DNA of 64,000 bases from the NCBI RefSeq assembly GCF_018784445.1, contig NZ_WQOH01000004.1, forward strand, positions 491,848 to 555,847, given 5' to 3'. Shown one piece after another: positions 44,515 through 53,446 of this stretch (positions are counted from its first letter, which is position 1; every line of letters starts with the position of its first letter). This stretch comes from Gemmiger formicilis (GTDB lineage Bacteria; Bacillota; Clostridia; Oscillospirales; Ruminococcaceae). The notes beneath the pieces were generated by a model. That model did not search any database. It saw only the letters and a list, made by a program, of their open reading frames with translations, and was not told the origin of the DNA. The position numbers and the translations under genes were made by a program.

Positions 44515-44743
44515 TGTCGATTACCTCCGTATTTTCAGCGGGCTTGGTGCCGCCCTTCATGGAAGACAGGAACGCCATGATCTGATCCTTGTCCATCACC
44601 ATAGAGCGCACGGTGTTGATGATTTCAAGGTTTTCCAGCTCCGTCTTCTTGTCGTACAGCTCCTTGAGCTGACCTTCGATTTCGGATTTCTTCTTTTCAG
44701 CCTTCTCAATGTCGGAGAGGACTTTCTGATACTTGGGATTCAT
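44507..44743 (-). CDS. DUF4315-like coiled-coil protein
   Basis: A 78-residue protein. Residues 5-45 form a charged coiled coil (KVLSDIEKAEKKKSEIEGQL) typical of the small DUF4315 proteins that accompany the NlpC/P60 and DUF4366 genes of Tn1549-like modules. It has AAAGGAG upstream of the ATG. Function unknown, probably structural. Confidence 0.8.
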   Translation of the reverse strand: MNPKYQKVLSDIEKAEKKKSEIEGQLKELYDKKTELENLEIINTVRSMVMDKDQIMAFLSSMKGGTKPAENTEVIDNA

Positions 44744-44759
44744 GAAAAACTCCTTTCTT

Positions 44760-46964
44760 TTAATAGGCGGGTCTTCCGAAGGCGTAGAAATGCTGCTGCC
44801 AATAGGAAGAGTTGATGGATGTGTACTGAATGGGATCGCCGCAGTGAATCATGACGCCATCACCAACATAAATGCCGACGTGAGACACGCCGGGGGTGTC
44901 ATACGTTCCGACGAAAAAGATAAGATCGCCGGGCTGTGCATTCGCCTTTGAAACCGGCGTACAGACGTTGTAAAGCCCCTGTGCGCCCAATCGTCCGGTA
45001 TCTACAAGTCCGCTGTTCGTGAGAACGTAGCTGACGAAGCCGGAGCAGTCAAAGGACGTGTCGGGATTGGAGCCTCCCCAAACATACGGATAACCGAGAT
45101 ACTTTTCCGCCTCGGTGATCAGTGTCGCAAACTTCTCGTCGTTCAGGTATTCCGGGTTGACATCGTAGTCGGCGGGAGGATTTGTGATGTACTTGTCCAC
45201 ATAGGGGGAGTTACCGAACAGATCCTCGCGGTTGCCCAGCACCGACATATACGTCGCGTACATGGAAAGCTGTTCCTGAGACATGATGTAGACCGGGACG
45301 TGGGAGAGATTGAAGTTTTCGAGCTTCACGTTGCAGATGTAGTAGTCATACGGGACGCGATAGGTTTCCGTGTGCGTGTTGCCGTCTGCGTCCGTCCATG
45401 TGTCGGTTTCCGTGCGGTATCTGGTTTCGACGATAACCTCTTCGGTGAGGATGTACTGCTTTTCAAACAGCATTTGGAGCGTACCCTGCACCTCATCCAG
45501 CGTGAACTCGCCCTCATGGAGAGCCGAGAGAATGGAGATCAGCACATAGGGGTCATGCTCAATATCATCCAGATCAAAGTGATACTCGTCATAGTCATGG
45601 TTACTTTCATAGTTATCCAGATAGCTTTGCAGCTCTTGCTCCATCCGGCAATACTGCGCCTCCGCGCCCAGCATCGCGTCATCCTCGCTGAGATAAGAGG
45701 AAGCGATAACCGACGAGCCGGTAGAAGTAAGCATCGAACACGAGCTGATTCCGGCACCGAGCAAAACGAGAAGGGCAATTCCGACGCCGATCCAGATGAA
45801 GACCTTCTTGTTCTTCTCAAAGAACTCCTTGATCTTGTCGGACGCCTTCTCACCGAGCTTCTTGCCGGTATTCTTTGTGGCAGTCCCAGCAGTCTGAGGC
45901 CCGGCATTTCGAGCGGCGGCATATTCCTTCTTGATGCTCTGCTTCTGGTAGTGCTTGTTCATGTTCTGCTTCTTCATCTCAGGATGCTCCTGCTGATTTC
46001 TCTCATATTGGAGCTTCGCATCCGCAGCATCCGCCTTGTGTTCCAGCTTGGAGACCTTCTCGTAGGGCTTGTTGACGCTGCTTTCCCGATGATGACGGAA
46101 ATGCCGAGCGGCAGTCTCAGCGGCGATCTCCGTTTTATGCGCCGCCTCAACCGCCGTGTTTTCCTGTTCGACCTCATGGATTTTGCCGTGAATGCCGGAA
46201 GCGAGGGTGTCACCGACCTTGCGGACGGTTTTATCCGCTTCAAATTGCAGCTTGCCTTTGCCCTTTGGGTTTTTCAGCTCATCCTCAAAATGAAGGCGGG
46301 TTTTGCCCTTGCCGGTCTCTTCATCAAAAACGCGCTCCTTCTTGAGAACCTTGTGCGTGGGCAGCTTTTTACGGGCGGCATCCAGACGCTCATGTGCCTT
46401 CTCGGACTTCCTTTCGAGCTTCTGCATCCGCTTCGTGGGCGGGACGGCATCGTCCGAGACCGGCTTTGCAGAGGCGGTTTCCGCCGCTTGAGTGAGAACG
46501 GCATCTGCATCCACTGCTTCAACCGCAGAGGTCTTGCGCAGCTTGTGCGTGACAACCGTTTCGGCAATCACCGTGCCGGTATGCGAAGAAACGCCGTGCT
46601 GCTCCAAAACAGGAGGCTTGAACGGCGTTTCCGAGGGCAGCGGTTCAGGTGCATTCTGGGGTGGATTTTCTGCCCTTTTCTCTTCTGTGACGGTCGTTTC
46701 CGAGGGCGGCTGTGTGTCGTTATCCACGGCGTGTTCCGCCTGAAACTGACGCTGTTGACGGCGCATCTGCACCTTTTTCTGTTCCTCCGCAGAAGGAGCT
46801 TCGGAAGGCGCGACTGTCTCAGCGGACTTCACCAACTCTGCTTCTTCCAGCCGCTTTGACACACGCTGCTCGGTGCCAGCCGTCAGGTTTTTCTCGACCG
46901 CGCCGTCTCGCGTCATCCGCACGACTACCTTGTCGCGGGCTTTAAGCTCCGGTTCCTTGGACAT
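44760..46964 (-). CDS. NlpC/P60 peptidoglycan hydrolase of the transfer system
   Basis: A 734-residue bitopic membrane protein. The first ~370 residues are cytoplasmic, long and charged, with repeats of Lys/Glu-rich helices; one transmembrane helix (KVFIWIGVGIALLVLLGAGI) follows; the outside part ends in a C40 peptidase domain with YPYVWGG, catalytic Cys in FDCSGFVSYVL and His in VSHVGIYVG. It opens the cell wall for the conjugation channel (VirB1/TcpG role). It abuts the methyltransferase gene. Confidence 0.9.
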   Translation of the reverse strand: MSKEPELKARDKVVVRMTRDGAVEKNLTAGTEQRVSKRLEEAELVKSAETVAPSEAPSAEEQKKVQMRRQQRQFQAEHAVDNDTQPPSETTVTEEKRAENPPQNAPEPLPSETPFKPPVLEQHGVSSHTGTVIAETVVTHKLRKTSAVEAVDADAVLTQAAETASAKPVSDDAVPPTKRMQKLERKSEKAHERLDAARKKLPTHKVLKKERVFDEETGKGKTRLHFEDELKNPKGKGKLQFEADKTVRKVGDTLASGIHGKIHEVEQENTAVEAAHKTEIAAETAARHFRHHRESSVNKPYEKVSKLEHKADAADAKLQYERNQQEHPEMKKQNMNKHYQKQSIKKEYAAARNAGPQTAGTATKNTGKKLGEKASDKIKEFFEKNKKVFIWIGVGIALLVLLGAGISSCSMLTSTGSSVIASSYLSEDDAMLGAEAQYCRMEQELQSYLDNYESNHDYDEYHFDLDDIEHDPYVLISILSALHEGEFTLDEVQGTLQMLFEKQYILTEEVIVETRYRTETDTWTDADGNTHTETYRVPYDYYICNVKLENFNLSHVPVYIMSQEQLSMYATYMSVLGNREDLFGNSPYVDKYITNPPADYDVNPEYLNDEKFATLITEAEKYLGYPYVWGGSNPDTSFDCSGFVSYVLTNSGLVDTGRLGAQGLYNVCTPVSKANAQPGDLIFFVGTYDTPGVSHVGIYVGDGVMIHCGDPIQYTSINSSYWQQHFYAFGRPAY

Positions 46965-47911
46965 CAGATTTCACCTCCAATCCGCTTGTAGGCAAGATCG
47001 GTGTATTCAGGGTTCAGCTCGATGCCGACGAAATGACGCCCCATCTGCGCAGCAACCATGCCGGTTGTGCCGCTTCCCATAAAGGGGTCAAGCACAATGC
47101 CGCCTTCGGGACAACCGGCGAGAAGGCAGGTCTCAACCAGCTTCGGAGGGTAGGCGGCGTAATGACCGCCCTTGAAGGGAACGGTGTTGATCTTCCAGAC
47201 ATCGCGCTTATTGCGAAGCGGATTGATGTCTGCGTCCTTGATCTTGCCATGCTCACGGGGGCGGTTGATGGACTGCGGCTGAGGCTGACCGGGAACGGGC
47301 TTGCCGTATTTGTTGCCGCCTTTCATGCCGCGCTTGAGGCGTTCCGCCGTTGCAGGGGCAATCGGCTCGGAAATCGCCTTGTAGTTGAAGAAATACTTCT
47401 TGGACTTTGAGAACAGGAAAATATGCTCATAGCAGCGGGATAGGCGGTCTTTCACGCTCTCCGGCATGGGGTTATCCTTCATCCAGATGATGTCGTTGCG
47501 CAGATACCAGCCGGTATCACGGAGGGCAAAAGCCAGCATCCACGGAATGCCGATCATGTCTTTCGGCTTGCAGCCCTCAACCTTGTTGTTGAGAGCCACA
47601 GCCTGACCGTTTCTGCCGTTGGGGTTCTTTGGGTCAACAAAGTCACCCTGATTGCCTTTTCCGGCGTAGGTGTCCGAGATGTTCAGCCAGAGCGTACCGT
47701 CCGGACGCAAAACGCGCCTGACTTCGGTAAACACTTCCGTCAGGCGCGAGATATATTCCTTCGGCGTTGTCTCTCTGCCGATCTGAGCCTCCATGCCGTA
47801 ATCGCGGAGCGCGTAATACGGAGGGGACGTCACACAGCAATGAACGCTGTCATCGGGCAGAGTTTTCAGGATTTTAAGGCAATCGCCGGTATGAATGATG
47901 TCAAGCTCTAT
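46964..47911 (-). CDS. DNA methyltransferase with unclear start codon
   Basis: A beta-class site-specific methyltransferase: VTSPPYYALRDYG (motif IV, catalytic) precedes DPFMGSGTTG (motif I, AdoMet). The region upstream of the first plausible start (GTG 47833) still encodes conserved-looking sequence (IELDIIHTGDCLKILKTLPD) with no ATG, GTG or TTG in frame; AAAGGAG lies nine bases before an ATA at 47911. Either an ATG became ATA, or initiation is non-standard, or the protein starts at GTG 47833 and lacks 26 residues. It probably protects element DNA. Confidence 0.75.
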   Translation of the reverse strand: MELDIIHTGDCLKILKTLPDDSVHCCVTSPPYYALRDYGMEAQIGRETTPKEYISRLTEVFTEVRRVLRPDGTLWLNISDTYAGKGNQGDFVDPKNPNGRNGQAVALNNKVEGCKPKDMIGIPWMLAFALRDTGWYLRNDIIWMKDNPMPESVKDRLSRCYEHIFLFSKSKKYFFNYKAISEPIAPATAERLKRGMKGGNKYGKPVPGQPQPQSINRPREHGKIKDADINPLRNKRDVWKINTVPFKGGHYAAYPPKLVETCLLAGCPEGGIVLDPFMGSGTTGMVAAQMGRHFVGIELNPEYTDLAYKRIGGEI

Positions 47912-47946
47912 AAAAACCAGCTCCTTTCTTCGGATTTGAGCGCATA

Positions 47947-48540
47947 TCAGTCGGAGTAATACTCGTCCGGTTCGTAATCCTCATCTTCCGTGAAGTCCTC
48001 GTCGAGATCGTCAATCTCGTCCGCCCAACGGTCGAAGATTTCCTCGGCTTCCTTCGCCGCCTCACGATAGAGGCTCAGCCGGTTCTTCTCAAAGGCGGCA
48101 AAGGCGGGGACGAACTTGCCGAACTCGCGGATTGCCTTCACATCCTGCGTGCGCATATCTGCGACGCACTGGATGATTTCGGACATCGTGAGCAGATCGT
48201 CGATCATCAGCTCATACTTGTCCTTGGGGATAGATACGGCTTCATCATCCGCCGCGTCAGCGAACGGGGTATTCTCGTCGCTGTTGCTGCTTTCGGGAAC
48301 ATCAACCTTGAAATAGAAACCGATCATATCCACAGATACCTTGGTCATAATCTGACGCGCCTCCTTGACCTTTTCGTCGATGTCCTCCCTCACATGGAGG
48401 TAGGCGCGGTGATGCTTCTTGAGGTTGCTTTCCAGTCGGATCAGATCGGTCAGCTCCCACAGAGCCTTAAACAGCGCGGAGGTGTTCTCTCCGTATTCGA
48501 TAGCGTCCGCGTAGGGAATGGTAATCATCTTGTTGTTCAT
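47947..48540 (-). CDS. Hypothetical conjugation-module protein
   Basis: A 197-residue acidic protein that I do not recognise as an enzyme. It has helical segments (ALFKALWELTDLIRLESNLK) and a very acidic end (EDFTEDEDYEPDEYY). ATG 48540 has GGAGG nine bases upstream, better than the TTG at 48546. It lies 15 bases after the VirB4 gene stops and is a regular member of such modules. Function unknown. Confidence 0.65.
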   Translation of the reverse strand: MNNKMITIPYADAIEYGENTSALFKALWELTDLIRLESNLKKHHRAYLHVREDIDEKVKEARQIMTKVSVDMIGFYFKVDVPESSNSDENTPFADAADDEAVSIPKDKYELMIDDLLTMSEIIQCVADMRTQDVKAIREFGKFVPAFAAFEKNRLSLYREAAKEAEEIFDRWADEIDDLDEDFTEDEDYEPDEYYSD

Positions 48541-48555
48541 ATTCAAAAATCCTCC

Positions 48556-50988
48556 TTAGTTCTGTACGGTTTCTTCGGGTTTGGTGGTCATGATGCGGTA
48601 GAGCTGGGTGTCCTTCGGGAAATCGTCCTTGAAGGGAACGATGGTCGAGCCGTAGAAGATCAGTCCCTCACCGGCGTTGGAGTTGGTGATGTAGTTCTGC
48701 TGGCTGGGCGAGATATTCAGCGCCTTCGAGAGAATCTGCCGGTCGCCGGATGCCTGATTCAGAAGGTAGACAAAATCCGAGTTTTCAAAGATGTTCTCCA
48801 CCTCACGGGACGCAAGAAGATCCTTGACGTTCTGCGTGATTCCGGTCGGGATGCCGCCCCATTTTCTGAAACGCTTCCAGATTTCCACGCTGTATGCGGC
48901 GGTCTGTTCCTCCTTCAAGAGCAGATGGAACTCGTCCATGTAGTAGCGAGTTGCCTTGTGCTGGGCGCGGTTGATTGTAACTCTGTTCCAAACCTGATCC
49001 TGCACAATCAGCATACCGAGCTTCTTGAGCTGCTTGCCGAGTTCGCGGATGTCATAGCAGACGAAGCGGTTGTTGACATCCACATTCGTTCTGTGATTGA
49101 AGACGTTCAGAGAGCCGTGAACATAGATTTCAAGGGCGGTTGCGATGCGCTGCGCCTCCGGCTCCTTCTGATTTCTCAGAATGTTGTAGAGGTCTTCGAG
49201 GATCGGCATTTTCTCCGGTTTGGGGTCTGCAAGGAACTCCTGATAGACCATGCGGACACTGCGGTCAATGATGGTCTTCTCAACCGGCTGCAAGCCGTCC
49301 TTGCCTCCGACAATCAGTTCACACATGGAGAGGATGAAGTCGGATTTCAGCGTCAGCGGGTTTTCCTCTTCGGAGTAGTTCGTGTTGATGTCCAGCGGAT
49401 TGATGTAATCCGTGCTGACCGGCGAGATGCGGATGACCTGACCGCCGAGCTTCTGAACAAGGGGGAAATACTCGGCTTCGGGGTCGCAGACAATGATGTC
49501 ATCCTCCGTGATGAGGAAGGCGTTTGTCATTTCACGCTTGGCAGAGAAGGATTTACCGGAACCGGGCGTACCCAAGATCAGCCCGTTGGGGTTCTTGAGC
49601 TGCTTGCGGTCAACCATGATCATGTTGTTGGACAGTGCGTTCAGCCCGTAGTAGAGAGCTTCGCCGCCCTGAAAAAGCTCCTGCGTGGTGAATGGCACGA
49701 AAACCGCCGTGCTGGAAGTGGTCAGTCCGCGCTCGATCTCCACCTGATTGACGCCGATAGGCAGAGAGGACATCAGCCCTTCCTCCTGCTGGAAGTCAAG
49801 ACGCTTGAGCGCACAGTTATACTTTTGGGCAATGGCTGCGGTCTGAAACACCGCGTTTTCGAGCTTCTGGCGATTGGTTGCCGTGTTCATGATGAGGATG
49901 GTCACAAGGAACAGTCTCTCATTGCGGGTCTGGAGATCCTGCAACAGACGCTTTGCCTCACCGCCGAAGGTGGCGAGATCGGACGGAATGATGTCCATAT
50001 CGTAGCCGGAGCGGACTGCCTTTTTCTGCTCTTCGATCTTCATCTTGTCGAGGTCGGTGATCTTCGACTTGATGCTCTTGATCGCCTTCGCCTGGTCAAT
50101 CGTCCGGATATGAAAATTGACCGTGATGTTGCTGTCCATCTCAAGGAAGTCGGCAAGCATACGGTCATTGAGTTCCGGCGCGAGGATTTGCAGGAAGCTC
50201 ACCGCGCCGATGGTTCTGCCCATCTTAAAGCACTTGCCTTCACGGAAGTCAAAGGAAGTGGGCGCGATGAAATCCTTCGTGCTGAGTCCTGTCCGAGCAA
50301 CCATGTCAAAGGAAAAGCGGAACGGCTCATTGGTGTCCATGTTGAACACATCATGAAGCACTTTCAGCCGCTCGTAGCCGGACAGAGGCTCGGTTTTCAC
50401 GCCGAGAGGTTTGAAGTTGTTGAGGATGTCGGTTTCAATGCGTTCGAGCTTCGGCTTTGCCGTGCGGAGGGAGTCCGCCTCAATGCCGAAGGTGATGTAC
50501 TTCTTCTTGATCAGCCCGTTGTTGCCCTTGGTGAGCTGGTTTTGCAGCATACCGGAATACTCGGAGCGGATGTCGTTGAAGGCGTCCTCCTGTGCCGGAA
50601 TGTTGATGCGCTTGCGGAACTCATTGAGGCTTGCCTTCTGATTGATGAAGGAGAGCTGGACGAAAATCGAGCTGTCGAAGTAGTTCAGAAAGTCGCACCA
50701 GTTCTCAAAGATGGCAGTTTTGTCCTCGTTCTGCGCAAGCTGGTAGTTGATGTCCTCAAAGGCGATGGACTTCGTGTAGAGGCGGCTGTTCACCTTGCAA
50801 ATACCGTCACGGCACATCTCCACATAGGGGATGGTCTGCTGGGCGGACTTGCGGACTTTCTTTGCCTTCCTGTCCTTTTTCTTCTGCATGACGATCCGCT
50901 TCTTTTCCTGAGCGGAAAGGGCATCGCCGTAAATGACGCCGTTTTTGACCGTCATCTTAGGCTTTGCCTTTGCTGTGATGTTGTTCAA
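48556..50988 (-). CDS. virB4: VirB4-like conjugation ATPase
   Basis: An 810-residue ATPase: Walker A ILGTPGSGKSFSAKREM near residue 475, Walker B YYMDEFHLLL near 680, and PTGITQNVKDLLAS in the motor. It energises assembly of the type IV secretion channel. The start is TTG 50988, after AGGAGGAATTGC, overlapping the PrgI gene; an internal ATG (PKMTVKNG) is an alternative. The opposite strand has an 872-codon open frame, which is a compositional shadow. Confidence 0.93.
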   Translation of the reverse strand: MNNITAKAKPKMTVKNGVIYGDALSAQEKKRIVMQKKKDRKAKKVRKSAQQTIPYVEMCRDGICKVNSRLYTKSIAFEDINYQLAQNEDKTAIFENWCDFLNYFDSSIFVQLSFINQKASLNEFRKRINIPAQEDAFNDIRSEYSGMLQNQLTKGNNGLIKKKYITFGIEADSLRTAKPKLERIETDILNNFKPLGVKTEPLSGYERLKVLHDVFNMDTNEPFRFSFDMVARTGLSTKDFIAPTSFDFREGKCFKMGRTIGAVSFLQILAPELNDRMLADFLEMDSNITVNFHIRTIDQAKAIKSIKSKITDLDKMKIEEQKKAVRSGYDMDIIPSDLATFGGEAKRLLQDLQTRNERLFLVTILIMNTATNRQKLENAVFQTAAIAQKYNCALKRLDFQQEEGLMSSLPIGVNQVEIERGLTTSSTAVFVPFTTQELFQGGEALYYGLNALSNNMIMVDRKQLKNPNGLILGTPGSGKSFSAKREMTNAFLITEDDIIVCDPEAEYFPLVQKLGGQVIRISPVSTDYINPLDINTNYSEEENPLTLKSDFILSMCELIVGGKDGLQPVEKTIIDRSVRMVYQEFLADPKPEKMPILEDLYNILRNQKEPEAQRIATALEIYVHGSLNVFNHRTNVDVNNRFVCYDIRELGKQLKKLGMLIVQDQVWNRVTINRAQHKATRYYMDEFHLLLKEEQTAAYSVEIWKRFRKWGGIPTGITQNVKDLLASREVENIFENSDFVYLLNQASGDRQILSKALNISPSQQNYITNSNAGEGLIFYGSTIVPFKDDFPKDTQLYRIMTTKPEETVQN

Positions 50989-51337
50989 GCTGCAATTCCT
51001 CCTGTTCTTTGATTTTCTGCTGAATCTCAGCGTAGAGATTGTTCGTGCGGTAGGGACGCACCTTGTCCCGGATGAACATGGACTGTACGATGTGGTACAG
51101 ATACTTCTCGGCGGGCTGACCGTCCTTCTCGTAAAGCGCGAAGAAGATGAACGGGAGCATGATCACCACCATCAGCATTGCCGCCGTAGACAAGTCGAGA
51201 TGTGCCTTCGCCAGAAAGAAAATCGGGACACCAACCGCCGCAGCGATGGAAAAACAAATGAGCTGCCGCTTGGTCAGGTTGAACATGACCTTCGTTTTGA
51301 CGCGGTTAAGATTCTTCGGGACCGGAACAAATGCCAT
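50957..51337 (-). CDS. PrgI-family membrane protein
   Basis: A 126-residue protein with MAFVPVPKNLNRVKTKVMFN, then two adjacent membrane helices (about 30-75) and a hydrophilic C-terminus with FALYEKDGQPAEKYLYHIVQ, the pattern of PrgI/TcpE-like subunits next to VirB4. ATG 51337 has AAAGGAGG eight bases upstream; it overlaps the XF1762-like gene by 32 bases and VirB4 by 32. Confidence 0.88.
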   Translation of the reverse strand: MAFVPVPKNLNRVKTKVMFNLTKRQLICFSIAAAVGVPIFFLAKAHLDLSTAAMLMVVIMLPFIFFALYEKDGQPAEKYLYHIVQSMFIRDKVRPYRTNNLYAEIQQKIKEQEELQLEQHHSKGKA

Positions 51338-51794
51338 TGACTGTTTCCTCCTTTCTAAGCTGCTTTTCATAGCGCAGCTTCATTTGCGCGGGATATTGAT
51401 CCTCCTTCGGCTGACGCTTGCCTGTCCAGCGAAGCCCACCCGCTTTGCCTTGACAGATCCAGCCGGAAGCCCGAAGGCTTGCACCGTTTTCACTTTCCAG
51501 CGTGTAGGTGATGATGCGCTTATAGCCTATAGCCGCAGCAGCTCTTGCCGCCGCGCCGTAGAGAAAGCTGCAAGCGTTCTTCGCCCCGTTGGTGCATAGC
51601 CTTGTAACCTCCAATGTGAAGCCGTCATCCAGATACCGGCTGACGGGACGCCCGGCGATGATTACACCGACCAGCTCACCGTCTGCTTCACAGCCGATGG
51701 AAAACTTGTGACCGGCAACCGGCTTATGATGCCGGTGATACTTCCGGACATACTCGTTGGCGTCTCGAAGAGAGATAGGTCTTAGCCGCAGCAT
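51306..51794 (-). CDS. XF1762-family protein (GNAT-like)
   Basis: A 162-residue protein of the XF1762 type: LRPISLRDANEYVRKYHRHH, GHKFSIGCEADGELVGVIIA, then RLCTNGAKNACSFLYGAAAR, an acetyltransferase-like fold found in phages and conjugative elements. Substrate unknown. ATG 51794 has GGAGG seven bases upstream. It overlaps the MT-A70 gene and PrgI. Confidence 0.78.
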   Translation of the reverse strand: MLRLRPISLRDANEYVRKYHRHHKPVAGHKFSIGCEADGELVGVIIAGRPVSRYLDDGFTLEVTRLCTNGAKNACSFLYGAAARAAAAIGYKRIITYTLESENGASLRASGWICQGKAGGLRWTGKRQPKEDQYPAQMKLRYEKQLRKEETVNGICSGPEES

Positions 51795-52351
51795 GGTGTT
51801 TCCTCCATTGGAAGATGTGCCGTGCATTCGACCTCGTTGCCCCAAACGTCCCAGCCTTCGGGAGACTGACGGGCAAAAAGCTCTACGCGGGGAAGGTCTC
51901 CCATGAGCCGAACAATGCGTTCCCGCGCCTCATCCGGCTTTTTGGAATGCTCTTCGATGTGGCTGAGGATGACCTGACGCACACCGGCGTCAACTCGCTT
52001 CGGATGTCCCTTCGTGGCAAGGATGCAGATTTCCGCGTTTGCCCTTGTCCAATACCCCATGCCGGTGAAGAGGTCATCGTTCTTGCGGTTTTGCTTCACC
52101 CATACAAAAGCCACGGTCTTATAAGAAAAGCCCCATGCCGTCAGCACTTCGAGTGCTTCACAGAGGCATGGGAACGTGATCCAGAGGAACAGAGCGCAGT
52201 CCTTCGCAGCCAGTTCGCCAACCGGAAGTGCCTTGATGTCTTCAATGCACATCGTCGGATAATGGCTTTCTGCCGACCGCCCCTGTCCCTTCTTGGAGTA
52301 AGTCCGATACGCCCAAGGGGGATCGGCGTAGATGATGCTGTACTTCTTCAT
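51782..52351 (-). CDS. MT-A70-family adenine methyltransferase
   Basis: A 189-residue protein starting MKKYSIIYADPPWAYRTY; the DPPW motif is the catalytic site of MT-A70 N6-adenine methyltransferases, and VFVWVKQNRKNDDLF plus GYWTRANAEICI are family features. It probably methylates adenine in DNA. ATG 52351 has AAGGAGG eight bases upstream. With the beta-class enzyme at 46964 this gives two methyltransferases within one conjugation operon. Confidence 0.88.
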   Translation of the reverse strand: MKKYSIIYADPPWAYRTYSKKGQGRSAESHYPTMCIEDIKALPVGELAAKDCALFLWITFPCLCEALEVLTAWGFSYKTVAFVWVKQNRKNDDLFTGMGYWTRANAEICILATKGHPKRVDAGVRQVILSHIEEHSKKPDEARERIVRLMGDLPRVELFARQSPEGWDVWGNEVECTAHLPMEETPCCG

Positions 52352-52364
52352 GCTGCCGACCTCC

Positions 52365-53234
52365 TTAGTGCGCATGGAAGATGGATTTTGCGAGGCTTCC
52401 GGTCTTGAACAGCGAGAAGCACAGAATGACCGTGTACGCTGCCACAGAGAACAGAGCCGAATGAATGTTGTCTGCGATGATCATGCCGTTGATCAGCACC
52501 GCATAGATGCCGACGCAGACCATGATGAGAAAGCCCTGAAATGCCAGAGCGAACAAGCCTTTCAGATAGTTCGTGCCGATGCTGCCCCATTCGCGGTTGC
52601 TCATGGTTGCGATGGGAATAGGCGCAATGCTCACGGTGCAGTAAATCTCAATCATGCGCCCGTAGAGAATAACCGTAATGAGGATCGCCATGATTTTGAG
52701 GCACAGGCTGATCAGAAGCGTTTCTATCGACAGTCCGAGCAGTTCTCCGACACCCATGTTCTCCATGCCGGTACGCATCTGCGCAATCGTCGCGTCAATG
52801 TCAATGCTGGTGTTGCCGTGGATTACTCCTGCTGCACCGGAAACCACGTTCTGCCCGATGTCGAATACTGCCATCACGATGTCAAACGTGTGTGTCACGA
52901 GATAGATCGCCACAGCCGCCTTGAAAAACCACTTGAAGAACATCCAAGTGTCCATGTCGTGAAGGTTGTTTTTCTCGGTGATCATGGAAATCAGCTCGTA
53001 GCACAAAACAAAGGTGATGATGATACCAGCGATGGGGACTATCACGTTTTCGGATAGTCCCCGGATCATCTGGTACACGCCGCCGTTCCAGCCGGACGGG
53101 GTTTGCCCGACCTCGGCGGCAATCGTTCCTACCTTCTCGTTGACATCGGTGAACATATTGGTCAGGTTGCTCTCGATCCATCCGATCAGCATATCCTTGA
53201 GAGCCTGTTCGATCTTTTCTAAAATGCTGCCCAA
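52365..53234 (-). CDS. virB6: VirB6/TrbL-like channel protein
   Basis: A 289-residue integral membrane protein with about six hydrophobic segments (for example VIVPIAGIIITFVLCYELIS and GLFALAFQGFLIMVCVGIYA), typical of the CD0415-type VirB6 proteins of clostridial conjugation systems. It forms part of the inner-membrane channel. The start is TTG 53234 after GGGTGGTG. It normally follows maff2, whose 3' end is found just upstream (53274-53354). Confidence 0.88.
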   Translation of the reverse strand: MGSILEKIEQALKDMLIGWIESNLTNMFTDVNEKVGTIAAEVGQTPSGWNGGVYQMIRGLSENVIVPIAGIIITFVLCYELISMITEKNNLHDMDTWMFFKWFFKAAVAIYLVTHTFDIVMAVFDIGQNVVSGAAGVIHGNTSIDIDATIAQMRTGMENMGVGELLGLSIETLLISLCLKIMAILITVILYGRMIEIYCTVSIAPIPIATMSNREWGSIGTNYLKGLFALAFQGFLIMVCVGIYAVLINGMIIADNIHSALFSVAAYTVILCFSLFKTGSLAKSIFHAH

Positions 53235-53273
53235 TATTTCACCACCCTTCGGTTAAGCTGGGCTTGCCGTGGA

Positions 53274-53354
53274 TTAGCCGAACAAACCGGAGAGCAGGGG
53301 GATGAGGGTCGTGCCGATCAGCACCACACCGCCGCCAGCCATGAGCTGTTTCAT
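53274..53354 (-). pseudogene. maff2: Maff2 fragment (3' end)
   Basis: Twenty-six codons (MKQLMAGGGVV...LIPLLSGLFG) match the end of Maff2, a two-helix membrane protein next to VirB6 in Tn1549-like modules. The 5' part is missing: upstream of codon KQLMA the sequence changes to that of the inserted element. An ATG at 53354 could still start this short peptide. A second KSQGIKQLMA fragment exists at 63748-63777. Confidence 0.75.
53337..53348. repeat. Left attachment site of the IME
   Basis: AGCCATGAGCTG, identical to 63748-63759 and in the same orientation; with mismatches the match extends over TTTCATACC versus CTTGATGCC. It lies inside the maff2 reading frame and 99 bases from the recombinase stop codon. 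Confidence 0.75.
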
Positions 53355-53446
53355 ACCAAAATAGGTGTAAAACTCTGCTCGATGGCGGGCGGCGGCGTGT
53401 CAAGAAATTTATGGAATTTTTTTAGAACCGCCCCGGCGGGAACAGG

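Noticed and set aside
45300..46859. 519-codon plus-strand frame opposite the NlpC/P60 gene
   Set aside because: Antisense shadow; the minus-strand protein has clear membrane and catalytic features.
48394..51012. 872-codon open frame on the plus strand opposite VirB4
   Set aside because: It lies antisense to a clear VirB4 gene, has no domain or ribosome site, and its openness follows from the codon use of the real gene.
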